Assembly (NCBI GenBank): GCA_026461385.1 | Contig: JAPJNB010000045.1 | Location: forward strand, 1 to 64,000 | Source of the DNA: Akkermansiaceae bacterium | GTDB lineage: Bacteria > Verrucomicrobiota > Verrucomicrobiia > Verrucomicrobiales > Akkermansiaceae | Reading direction: 5' to 3' | DNA: 64,000 nt | Shown: positions 1 to 7,783 of the stretch, piece by piece | Position numbering within the stretch: the first letter of the stretch is position 1 | How the letters are laid out: each line of letters starts with the position of its first letter | Notes under the pieces: model-generated | What the model was told of the DNA's origin: nothing | Databases searched by the model: none | The model's input: the letters and a program-made list of their open reading frames with translations, nothing else | Position numbers and translations under genes: made by a program

Positions 1-60
1 GAAAGCTGAAATGGCGATCACGGGTGGGAAAGGGGAGCTGCAAACCCAGAGGCTCATTTA

Positions 61-320
61 CACGCACCTTGGGCCGTTCTGCACGGACCTTGGCATCAAC
101 TCGCATGGACCATGGGCCGTTCTGCCCGGAAGTAGAGCCATCCTGCACTCACCTCGGGCCGGGCTGCCGTAATCTAGGAAAGGGCTCGCACGCACCTGAA
201 GGCGTTTCCGCAGGCACCTTGGCACGTTCTGCAAGCACCTTAAGGCCCGCTGCCATCACCTTCTAACAGACTGCGCTCACCTGGAGCGAGGCTGCCATGA
301 CCTCGCTTGGGGTGGGAGAG
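61..320. repeat. Degenerate ~21-bp tandem repeat array, about 12 units
   Basis: The sequence cycles with a period of about 21 bp (20-23). Unit starts can be followed at about 66, 87, 108, 128, 149, 171, 194, 215, 236, 257, 279 and 300, with a loose consensus CACCTTGGGCCGTTCTGC. Units are imperfect and there are no unique spacers, so it is not a CRISPR. Because 21 bp is seven codons, an open frame (24-266, GTG at 24, also open back to base 3) reads as seven-residue repeats of the TLxRSAx kind. It could therefore be the tail of a repeat protein that begins upstream of the window, but I see no homology and think a non-coding repeat is as likely. The last unit supplies the left arm of the terminator that follows. 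Confidence 0.6.
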
Positions 321-340
321 AGGTGGGAGCGAGGTTTTTT
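300..340 (+). terminator. Intrinsic terminator after the 21-bp repeats
   Basis: ACCTCGCT at 300-307 pairs perfectly with AGCGAGGT at 328-335, and the right arm runs into a T tract (335-340). The 20-nt loop is long. It would end transcripts coming from the left edge of the window, before infC. Confidence 0.6.
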
Positions 341-401
341 AACCGCAAAGGCTGAAGATGAGTGGATGGGGGAGGCTTACGCGTCGATTATGGAGGCCTG
401 A

Positions 402-488
402 ATGGCTGTGAAGAACCGCAAAAAGAGGCTTGCCCGACCGCGGTCGCTCGCCTATATCAGGGCCGTAGATGCGTTTTGGGTGGGGTGA
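402..488 (+). CDS. Possible 28-residue basic small protein
   Basis: This reading frame is too short for the ORF track. An ATG at 402 follows a GGAGG five bases upstream (392-396) and encodes a 28-residue peptide rich in Lys and Arg near its N terminus (KNRKKRLARPR), ending in TGA. The Shine-Dalgarno match is the only positive evidence; I do not recognise the peptide. The rest of 341-716 holds nothing else I can support and is probably the infC upstream and leader region. It may be chance. Confidence 0.15.
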   Translation: MAVKNRKKRLARPRSLAYIRAVDAFWVG

Positions 489-716
489 GGCTTTTTCTCA
501 AACCACCGCCGCAGCACAGATTTTCGGCACCCGCCGCTCAATGATTTCCTTGGAACGATCCGCCATGAACCTTAAAACCAATCGCCTTGATTGGTTTTCC
601 CCCGCTGTCCCCGATCTATGATCCGGCGTCTGGCACATCGTTCTGCATCCCTCTTCGCATCGTTTTCGTGCGGCGGCTTTGGTCGTTTGTGCCGCGATGC
701 GTCGCATCTACCCACT

Positions 717-732
717 GGAGGACAACACCATC
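717..732 (+). promoter_or_regulatory. Ribosome binding site and rare ATC start codon of infC
   Basis: GGAGG at 717-721 lies eight bases before an in-frame ATC at 730-732. The ORF track extends to an ATG at 679 that has no comparable Shine-Dalgarno. It is established that infC in Escherichia coli and many other bacteria uses a non-canonical start (AUU, AUC or AUA), which lets IF3 repress its own translation. The spacing and the position relative to the conserved IF3 N terminus make ATC the likely start here. Confidence 0.65.
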
Positions 733-1434
733 GCTAAGCCACAAAGAGACCCAAACAGGGGCCGTTTCCGCGACATGACGCGGATCAACGACCGAATCCG
801 TGCACCGAAAGTCCGCGTCGTACTCGCCACCGGCGAACAACTTGGCGTGATGAGCTCGCGTGACGCACTTGCCAAAGCTCAATCGCTCGGACTCGATCTG
901 GTCGAGATCGCTGGCCAAGTCGATCCGCCGGTCTGCAAGATCGTTGACTACGGGAAGTTCAAGTACGAGCAGGCCAAGCTGAAAAAGCAGAAGTCGAAGA
1001 GCGCGACCCGCATGAAGGAAGTGAAATTCCGCGTGGGCACGGGACAGCACGACTACAACATCAAGCTGGGTCGGGCGGAAGGTTTCCTCGAAGCGAATCA
1101 CAAGTGCCGCTTCGTCTTGCAGTTCCGGGGTCGCGAAAATGCTCACAAGGACCTTGGATTTGTTGTCCTCAACCGGATCATCGAAGATCTGAAATCAATG
1201 GCGCAAGTGGACCAACCCCCGCGCCTCAACGGACGGGCGGTCGCGATGATTCTCTCGCCGCTACCCGCGCATCAGCGCAAGCGCAAATTCCATCTGTTCC
1301 ACGGTGAACTCATGGAGGAAGACGATTTCGAAACCGATGCGGAGCAAGAAGACGACATCCCCGACGACGATTTCGTCCCGGATGAGGTGCCTGATGAGGC
1401 CTCCGATGAGGCTGCTTCAAAGCAGGCGGAATAA
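730..1434 (+). CDS. infC: Translation initiation factor IF-3
   Basis: IF3 binds the 30S subunit, prevents premature 50S joining and proofreads the start codon and initiator tRNA. Both IF3 domains are visible: the N-terminal part begins at NDRIRAPKVRV and continues through LDLVEI, VCKIVDYGKFKYE and the Lys-rich linker; the C-terminal part runs from KEVKFRVGTGQHDY to the KRKFH segment. With the ATC start the product is 234 residues, longer than the usual ~180. The excess is mainly an acidic C-terminal tail of about 40 residues rich in Asp and Glu. The gene is not followed by rpmI-rplT as in many bacteria; a HAD phosphatase gene comes next. Autoregulation through the unusual start codon is likely. 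Identification is secure; the start is the only uncertainty. Confidence 0.95.
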   Translation: MAKPQRDPNRGRFRDMTRINDRIRAPKVRVVLATGEQLGVMSSRDALAKAQSLGLDLVEIAGQVDPPVCKIVDYGKFKYEQAKLKKQKSKSATRMKEVKFRVGTGQHDYNIKLGRAEGFLEANHKCRFVLQFRGRENAHKDLGFVVLNRIIEDLKSMAQVDQPPRLNGRAVAMILSPLPAHQRKRKFHLFHGELMEEDDFETDAEQEDDIPDDDFVPDEVPDEASDEAASKQAE

Positions 1435-1528
1435 GTTTAACGTGCCTGCTGGCGGCGAGGAGATTTTCATCGCCCGCCGCTAGCAGGATTTGTCGAACCA
1501 CTCGTAAGATTGCGACCCACTTTGGCCC

Positions 1529-2188
1529 ATGCTCTATCTCTTTGATATCGATGGAACACTCGTCGACACGGGTGGTGCAGGGATGAGGGCGTTGCAGGAA
1601 GCCACGCGCGAAGTTTTCGGGCACGAGGGACCGGCACTGGACCTTGCAGGAAGCACGGATCTTGGGATTGTGGGGTGCATCCACCACCATTTCTCGATCG
1701 AATCCACTCCCGAGCGGGTGGACGCCTATTTCCAAGTCTATCTCGATCGGTTAGACTGGAATTTAGCGCATGGCGGGTTCCCGGGGCGGGTTCTGGATGG
1801 GGCGGCGGACTTGCTCGTTGCCTTGGCCGCGCGGGCTGATGCGACGATTGGCTTGCTGACTGGCAACACGGCGGGTGGGGCCGCCGCGAAGATGCGGCAC
1901 TTTGGTTTGGCAAGTCACTTCCCCTTCGGCGCTTACGGCTGCGACCATGCCGATCGAAATCGCCTCGGCCCGATCGCCCTCCAGCGGGCAGCCGTCCACG
2001 CGGGGAAAAATTTCACGCCTGATGAAACTTGGGTCATCGGAGATACGCCCAAAGACATCGCCTGTGCTCATGCCATGGGGGCACGCTGCCTCGCGGTTGC
2101 GACGGGTCAGTTTTCTTCGAAACAACTCACAGAGCATCAGGCGGATGTGGTGGTGGAATCGTTGGAAGATGCGCTCGGCTGGATTTGA
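1529..2188 (+). CDS. HAD-superfamily hydrolase, phosphoglycolate-phosphatase-like
   Basis: The 219-residue protein has the HAD signature at its very N terminus, LFDIDGTLVDTGG (motif I, nucleophile and acid/base Asp), then a helical cap, motif II in GLLTGNT, a Lys before the last third, and motif III in WVIGDTPKDI. This layout fits cytosolic phosphoglycolate phosphatase or a related small-molecule phosphatase (Gph/PpaX group). The substrate cannot be told from sequence. It sits about 95 bp after infC on the same strand. No clear Shine-Dalgarno precedes the ATG, as for many genes here. Confidence 0.8.
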   Translation: MLYLFDIDGTLVDTGGAGMRALQEATREVFGHEGPALDLAGSTDLGIVGCIHHHFSIESTPERVDAYFQVYLDRLDWNLAHGGFPGRVLDGAADLLVALAARADATIGLLTGNTAGGAAAKMRHFGLASHFPFGAYGCDHADRNRLGPIALQRAAVHAGKNFTPDETWVIGDTPKDIACAHAMGARCLAVATGQFSSKQLTEHQADVVVESLEDALGWI

Positions 2189-2295
2189 GTGAGAGGCGAA
2201 TCGGTTTCTGACGGATCGCCCGGTTTTCGGACGACGATTGGTCTATTCGGGATTTTTTTGTATGCCGATCGCCACCGCCCTGCTTCACTGTTCCC

Positions 2296-3690
2296 GTGTC
2301 CGCAATGCAGACAAACCCGACGGAAGATACCCTCCTGTTAGTCGATCCTGATCTTGATTTCTTGGATTGGGCGACCAAGCATCTTTCCGCCAAAAATTTG
2401 AGAGTTTTGCGGTGCGACAATGCGGCGAATGCGATCAAAGTGATCGAAAAAACTTCGGTGAGTGTGGTGGTCGCGGCCATGGATCTCGAGCCGTTTGACG
2501 GCCCAGAATTGCTCGGGCGCATCATGCAACAAAGCCCGCAGACGCTGGTCATTCTCACAGCGGGTTTTCCCACGACCGGCCAGATCATCGAGGTGACCCA
2601 GCGCGGTGCCCACGACGTGTTGCGCAAGGAATCTCTCGCTTTCGAGCTGCGCCCGGTGATCGAGTCCGCGCTCCAGATCCAAGATGACCGCCGTGCGGCG
2701 CATCATCCAGATGCGGAAATGCCCAAGCACGATGGTCGGGTGAAAATGATCGGGATTTCCCGGGCGCTTCAGGAGGTTTTCAAGCTCGTCGGTCGGGTTG
2801 CGCGTTCCGATGCACCGGTCTTGATCGCCGGGGAGAGCGGAACGGGCAAGGAGCTCGTGGCCAAGGCCGTGCACGAATACAGCCCACGCCGACAGAAGGA
2901 AATGATCACCATCAACTGCGGTGCGATTCCTGAAAATTTGTTAGAAAGCGAACTGTTTGGACACGAGAAAGGTTCCTTCACCGGAGCGATCGCCCGTCGC
3001 GCTGGCCGTTTTGAGCAAGCGGACGGCGGAACGCTCTTCCTCGACGAAATCGGGGACATGCCGCTGTCGATCCAAGTGAAGCTTTTGCGCGTTCTGCAGG
3101 ATGGGTCATTTTCACGAGTGGGTGCAAATGAGACGATGACCACCGATGTCCGGATCGTAGCAGCCACGCACAAAAATCTATCAGACGAAGTTGTGGCGGG
3201 GCGATTCCGCGAAGATCTTTACTACCGGCTTAACGTAGTGGAAATCAAGATCCCCGCGCTGCGTGAGCGTTTGGAAGACATCCCGCTTCTTGCGGAATTT
3301 TTCCTTCAACGCATCACCCGGAAGAATGGCATGGCCCGAATCCGGATTTCGGCCGAGGCCGTGAGCACCCTGCAGGCCCACCATTGGCCTGGGAATGTGC
3401 GCGAACTCGAGAACACCATCGCCCGTGCCTGTGCCCTTGCGTCATCGCAGATCCTTCTTCCAGCAGATATTCCGTTAGCATCCGCACCGCGCAAGGCGCC
3501 AGATGGATTTAACGCCTCGTTAGACAAGTTAATCAATACGGCACCCACCGATATGAACCTGCTCGATTGGCTCGGCGGCGAAGTTGCCAAGCGCATCCTT
3601 GAGCGGTCGGATGGTGACCTCAAGGAGGCCTCAATCGCCATGAATCTTCCTCTAGCAGAACTTAGAAAATTGTTGGCACAGAAAAAATAA
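2296..3690 (+). CDS. NtrC-family sigma-54-dependent response regulator
   Basis: The 464-residue protein has a receiver domain (about 10-125), an AAA+ sigma-54 interaction domain (about 150-380) and a short Fis-type helix-turn-helix at the C terminus. The AAA+ domain is intact: Walker A GESGTGKE near residue 178, the sigma-54 contact loop as GSFTGA instead of GAFTGA, Walker B GGTLFLDEIGD, and the R-finger region. The receiver keeps an acidic N-terminal cluster (DPDLD) and the late Lys (LRKES). The candidate phospho-acceptor Asp63 sits three residues before the Pro instead of the usual four, so phosphorylation control may be altered. No histidine kinase gene is adjacent. The start is GTG at 2296 or ATG at 2305. 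It ends five bases before upp; targets are unknown. Confidence 0.88.
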   Translation: MSAMQTNPTEDTLLLVDPDLDFLDWATKHLSAKNLRVLRCDNAANAIKVIEKTSVSVVVAAMDLEPFDGPELLGRIMQQSPQTLVILTAGFPTTGQIIEVTQRGAHDVLRKESLAFELRPVIESALQIQDDRRAAHHPDAEMPKHDGRVKMIGISRALQEVFKLVGRVARSDAPVLIAGESGTGKELVAKAVHEYSPRRQKEMITINCGAIPENLLESELFGHEKGSFTGAIARRAGRFEQADGGTLFLDEIGDMPLSIQVKLLRVLQDGSFSRVGANETMTTDVRIVAATHKNLSDEVVAGRFREDLYYRLNVVEIKIPALRERLEDIPLLAEFFLQRITRKNGMARIRISAEAVSTLQAHHWPGNVRELENTIARACALASSQILLPADIPLASAPRKAPDGFNASLDKLINTAPTDMNLLDWLGGEVAKRILERSDGDLKEASIAMNLPLAELRKLLAQKK

Positions 3691-3695
3691 TTCCG

Positions 3696-4319
3696 ATGTT
3701 TCACGCCATCGACCATCCGCTCATTGCAGAAGAGTTGACCAAGCTTCGCAACCCCGAGTGTCCGTCGCCCGAGTTTCGGCAGCGCGTGCGCCGGATCGCT
3801 TCATTGATGGCTCCTAGCGTCACGGCGAATCTCGAAACCACCGTCGTTTCTTGCCAAACGCCGCTCGAAATCACCTCGGGCAGCCACGTCGCGCGGGCGA
3901 TCATTCTTGCCCCAGTGCTTCGTGCAGGGCTGGGATTTCTCGATGGTTTTCTGGATTTGATTCCGCAGGCATCCGTCGCGCACATCGGCCTAGCGCGCAA
4001 CGAGCAAACGCTGCAGCCTGAGCCCTATTACCTCAAGCATCCACCGGTTTTGGGCGAGAGCGAGATCATCATCCTTGACCCCATGCTCGCGACCGGTGGC
4101 TCTGCGGTTGAGGCCGTCCGCAGCCTTTGGGGTGCTGGCGCTCGCCATATCCGATTCGCCTGTCTCGTGGCCGCGCCCGAGGGGGTAGCCGCGCTGGAGG
4201 AGGCGTTTCCTGGCCTGGCGATCTATGCCGCTTGCCTTGACCGCCGCCTCAATGACTCCGGATACATCCTGCCTGGCTTAGGCGATGCGGGAGATCGACT
4301 TTACGGTACCTGCGGCTAA
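3696..4319 (+). CDS. upp: Uracil phosphoribosyltransferase
   Basis: This enzyme converts uracil and PRPP to UMP in pyrimidine salvage. The 207-residue length is normal. Family marks include LAPVLRAGLGFLDGF, the PRPP-binding loop IILDPMLATGGSA, and the uracil-binding C terminus YILPGLGDAGDRLYGT. The ATG lies five bases after the regulator stop codon, suggesting co-transcription, although no functional tie between the two is known. Confidence 0.93.
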   Translation: MFHAIDHPLIAEELTKLRNPECPSPEFRQRVRRIASLMAPSVTANLETTVVSCQTPLEITSGSHVARAIILAPVLRAGLGFLDGFLDLIPQASVAHIGLARNEQTLQPEPYYLKHPPVLGESEIIILDPMLATGGSAVEAVRSLWGAGARHIRFACLVAAPEGVAALEEAFPGLAIYAACLDRRLNDSGYILPGLGDAGDRLYGTCG

Positions 4320-4383
4320 CCGTGGTTTTCCGATCATCAGGGCTGGCAATGAGCCGGCGATCGCTGTATTTTCCGCCAGTCCG

Positions 4384-6975
4384 ATGAAATGGTGGCCAAG
4401 ATTATCACTGCTTCTGTTTTCCCTGCAGCCGTTGCTGGGTCAAGGGGAGCTCGTGACCACGCCGAGAGAGCAAAAGGGGGACGATGCCCTCGCTGCCGGC
4501 TTGTGGGAGGTCGCTGAACTGCATTTCAAGGAGTGCCTTGCCGCCTCCGCCTCCGCCCCGCCCGAGGTGAGAGCCAGAGTGGCCATCCACCTCGCCGAGT
4601 CCTTGATCCGCGGCGGAAATCCCGCTGAGGCCGCCGATCTGCTCGAGCAATCATGGGTTTCAGGAAATCCCGCAGCCCCATTTTGGAAAGCCCAAGCCTT
4701 GGCTTCTCAAGGCCATCTCGCCGAGGCCTCCGCCCTCTTGTCAAAGCTGCTGAGTGATCCCGCGGCCCCCCATCGCATCGAAGCGGCGTTCACCCTAAGC
4801 CGTGTTCAACTGACACTCGGTCAGCCGCAATCCGCGCTTGATACACTCGGCGCGCTCCTTCCGGAAGCCAACCCCGCAACCCGAGCGAAGATCCGACTCG
4901 AGCAGGTCGAAATTCTAATCGATCTCGATCGCGCGACCGAAGCACGCAGTTTGCTTTCAGCCGTCGACTCCATCGCCGCTTCTGGCCAGCCGATCGCCGC
5001 ATTTTTAACAGCCCGATTGTGGTTAAAAGAAGGCCGATTCACCGAAGCTCGGGTTGGATTCCAAGAACTCATCAATCACCCACAAGGACAATCGCTCGAA
5101 CGCTATCACCTCGCCGCCATCGGTCTTGCGGATGCGATCATGGCTGAGGGAAATCCAGAAGAGGCTTCTAGCTCGCTGATCGGATTTCTCGATGATCACC
5201 CGGCCTCACCGTTCCTCGATGCGATTTTTCAACGGTTGGTGCAGTGCGTGCCCTCTAAACCGAAGACCAACGATTCGACGCTTGAGGGCATCGCCCGTTG
5301 GATCACGATTCCGACGATACCCACAAGCGGGTTGATCGCCACATCGTCACCCGCGAATGCCTCTGCCACTGCCGCGTGGCCGGTGACGCGAATTTCTAGC
5401 GATCTAACCGAACTTCGTGTATACTCGCTCTACACGCGGGCGCGGGTCATTCATCGATTTGGAACGAAAGAGGCCAATGCTGAATCCAAGCAACTCCTGA
5501 GGCGCTTGCTTCTTGAAAATCCCGATCATGCCCTTGCCCCTCGGGCACTCTATCAGCTCGCTAGATGGGCTCTCGAAGAAGGTTCGGTGGAGCAGGCATT
5601 TTCCATACTGGCAGTTCTTAGGGATTCCACCAAGTTATTGGATCTCAAAGGTGAAGCAACGTTTCTAGAGGCTCGTGCCACTTGCTTGAATGGCGACCCA
5701 ACCAAAGCCGTTCAGTTATTCAATGAAGCTGCCATTGAGTTGACCGGGGCAAATGCTCGGACCGCGCGACTCATGTCGGCGATCGCCCGCCTTCGCGGCG
5801 GAGACTTCAGTGGCACGTCGCTTATTCAACACCGAAATGCCGCTAGCGATGATGGACTGGAAGCAGACATCGAGCTTGAGCGCGCCCTTGCGACGCCAAC
5901 TCCGAATGCTGCTAGATCGTTACTTGAGGAATTTCTTCGCCGATTCCCAAGCCATCCGAGAGTTGCAGAAGCAAAGCTTGCCGCTGTGGAGGCTGCGCTC
6001 AATAGTCCGAACCCCGACCTTGGATTTGCCAAATCCGAATTGGATAGTCTGTTAGAAAATGGTGAAAGCCCCAGCGCCGCCACCGCACCGCGAATCGCGC
6101 TGAATCGCCTAAAAATTGCAGACCTTTCAAACGATGCGCAGGCGACGGCGACCATCGCTGAATCCATCATGACGCAATACCCATCCACACCCGCCGAAGC
6201 GGAAGCCGCGTTGACATCAGGGCGAAGCCTTTTCCAATCAGGTAGCTACAATGCCGCCCGGTTGGTCCTTGAAAAACTTGCTGCATCCAACACGCACTCA
6301 GCAAATGCGCAGGCGGCATGGCTCCTCGCCGCCCGTGCGGCAGCACTCGGCGGAACCCCTCAGTCGAAGGAAGAGGCTCTGATCCTTTTTGATAAGGCCA
6401 TTGGAAGTAGCGGGCCCGTAAGCTCGATTGCGATTCTCGAAAAGGCAAAACATCTCATCAATCTCTATCGGCTCAACGATGCCTCGACCTTTCTATCCAA
6501 GTGGATGGCGACTTTACCAGAAACCGATCCTCTTCAACTGCCTGCAGGTCTTCTGTTAGGTGATGCTTTGTATGCGCAAGGAAGTTCAAATCCTGCTTCG
6601 CTGGTAGAGGCTCTCGCAGTGTACGATAAGTTGCTGAAGCAGGCGGTGAACCAGACGGCATTACTGAATCGGCTTCAATACCTGCGCGGCCTCACCCTTG
6701 AGCAACTTCCGGATGAGTTGGACCCAGCAAAAAAGCGAGATAAACAGGCGCTCCAAGCCTACCACTCGGTGCTGGAAGTGACCACTCGACCCACGGAGTG
6801 GTATTATTTTGAGCTCTGCGGATTTCGCGCGCTCACCTTGTTAGAAAACACCCAGCGCTGGCGGGAGGCGGTAAATGTCGCAAATCAAATCGCTTCCTTC
6901 AAGGGCCCTCGCGCCGAAGAAGCCTCCACTCGCGCAAGCCAACTCCAGCTCAGGCACATGATCTGGGAGGACTAA
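4384..6975 (+). CDS. Large exported TPR-repeat protein
   Basis: The ORF track begins at 4285 inside upp, but ATG 4384 gives a good signal peptide (MKWWPRLSLLLFSLQPLLGQ) and removes the overlap, so I prefer it (863 residues). The mature protein is almost wholly helical, with many degenerate tetratricopeptide-like units (for example the stretches around GLWEVAELHFKECL, AEASALLSKLL, LEEFLRRFPSHPRVAEAKL). This resembles periplasmic scaffold proteins of the BamD/YbgF/Tol-Pal-associated type in overall style. There is no catalytic motif. It lies between upp and dapB, 38 bp before the latter. Its partner and role are unknown; protein-protein scaffolding at the cell envelope is the most that can be inferred. 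Confidence 0.75.
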   Translation: MKWWPRLSLLLFSLQPLLGQGELVTTPREQKGDDALAAGLWEVAELHFKECLAASASAPPEVRARVAIHLAESLIRGGNPAEAADLLEQSWVSGNPAAPFWKAQALASQGHLAEASALLSKLLSDPAAPHRIEAAFTLSRVQLTLGQPQSALDTLGALLPEANPATRAKIRLEQVEILIDLDRATEARSLLSAVDSIAASGQPIAAFLTARLWLKEGRFTEARVGFQELINHPQGQSLERYHLAAIGLADAIMAEGNPEEASSSLIGFLDDHPASPFLDAIFQRLVQCVPSKPKTNDSTLEGIARWITIPTIPTSGLIATSSPANASATAAWPVTRISSDLTELRVYSLYTRARVIHRFGTKEANAESKQLLRRLLLENPDHALAPRALYQLARWALEEGSVEQAFSILAVLRDSTKLLDLKGEATFLEARATCLNGDPTKAVQLFNEAAIELTGANARTARLMSAIARLRGGDFSGTSLIQHRNAASDDGLEADIELERALATPTPNAARSLLEEFLRRFPSHPRVAEAKLAAVEAALNSPNPDLGFAKSELDSLLENGESPSAATAPRIALNRLKIADLSNDAQATATIAESIMTQYPSTPAEAEAALTSGRSLFQSGSYNAARLVLEKLAASNTHSANAQAAWLLAARAAALGGTPQSKEEALILFDKAIGSSGPVSSIAILEKAKHLINLYRLNDASTFLSKWMATLPETDPLQLPAGLLLGDALYAQGSSNPASLVEALAVYDKLLKQAVNQTALLNRLQYLRGLTLEQLPDELDPAKKRDKQALQAYHSVLEVTTRPTEWYYFELCGFRALTLLENTQRWREAVNVANQIASFKGPRAEEASTRASQLQLRHMIWED

Positions 6976-7013
6976 TGTAACCATCGCCAACAATCATCTA
7001 ACCCATTTCATTT

Positions 7014-7748
7014 ATGCCAAATCTACTCGTCACTGGAAAATCCGGCCGCATGGGTCAAGCGGTACTGGAAGCTGCTGCTCAAGCGAATGTCAATGTCGCT
7101 GCCACTCATGATACGGGTGAAGATCTGATCGCCGCAATCGCAAAGGCCAACTGCGCCATCGATTTTACCATTCATTCATTCACTTCGACCCTCGTCGAAG
7201 CAGCTCTAAAGCACAACGTTCGTCTGGTGATTGGTACCACTGGACATACCGATGACGAGCGCGCCATCATTCACGAGGCTGCTAAGTCAATCCCGATCGT
7301 CTATGCGGCTAATTATTCAGTCGGCGTCAATACGCTTTTTTGGCTGACACGCCAAGCCGCTCGGATTCTCACTCAGGAGCGCTTTGACATCGAGGTGACC
7401 GAGATGCACCACAAACACAAGATCGATGCGCCCTCCGGCACCGCTCGCAGGATATTGGAAATTCTCAACGATGAAACAGGAACGACCTATCAAAACGATG
7501 TGGCGCATGGACGTTTTGGTAACATCGGTCCACGCAAGCCCCGCGAGATCGGCATGCACACGCTTCGTGGCGGTGATGTCGTTGGCGATCACACGGTACT
7601 CTTCGCAGCTGATGGCGAGAGGGTTGAACTGACTCACAAGGCGTCATCCCGCCTGACCTTTGCTGCAGGGGCGGTCCGGGCTGCTCGGTGGCTTCAAGAT
7701 CAACCGGTCGGACTTTACGACATGCAGGACGTGCTTGGCCTCGTCTAA
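7014..7748 (+). CDS. dapB: 4-hydroxy-tetrahydrodipicolinate reductase
   Basis: DapB reduces the product of DapA with NAD(P)H in the diaminopimelate/lysine pathway, which feeds meso-DAP to MurE (also in this window). The 244-residue protein has the Rossmann motif VTGKSGRMGQ, the IDFT segment, GTTGHTDDE, the catalytic region EMHHKHKIDAPSGTA with the conserved His pair and Lys, and the C-terminal RGGDVVGDHTVLF. Length and motifs are those of the short bacterial form. It stands alone from other lys/dap genes in the window. Confidence 0.95.
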   Translation: MPNLLVTGKSGRMGQAVLEAAAQANVNVAATHDTGEDLIAAIAKANCAIDFTIHSFTSTLVEAALKHNVRLVIGTTGHTDDERAIIHEAAKSIPIVYAANYSVGVNTLFWLTRQAARILTQERFDIEVTEMHHKHKIDAPSGTARRILEILNDETGTTYQNDVAHGRFGNIGPRKPREIGMHTLRGGDVVGDHTVLFAADGERVELTHKASSRLTFAAGAVRAARWLQDQPVGLYDMQDVLGLV

Positions 7749-7783
7749 CGAATGCACCGGTTCTTAAAACAAGAATGACACTC

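Noticed and set aside
213-232. Sigma-54 promoter (TTGGCACG...TGC) for the NtrC-type regulator system
   Set aside because: The distance between the GG and GC elements is two bases short, and the sequence is one unit of the 21-bp repeat.
61-320. CRISPR array
   Set aside because: Units are contiguous, degenerate and about 21 bp long, with no unique spacers, and no cas genes are nearby.
1036-1050. CGGGAC flanked by partial palindrome inside infC as another hairpin unit
   Set aside because: The bases encode the conserved IF3 segment RVGTGQHDY, and no GGCTGGTTG hairpin follows.
4285-4383. Track start of the TPR protein overlapping upp
   Set aside because: ATG 4384 gives a proper signal peptide and removes the overlap.
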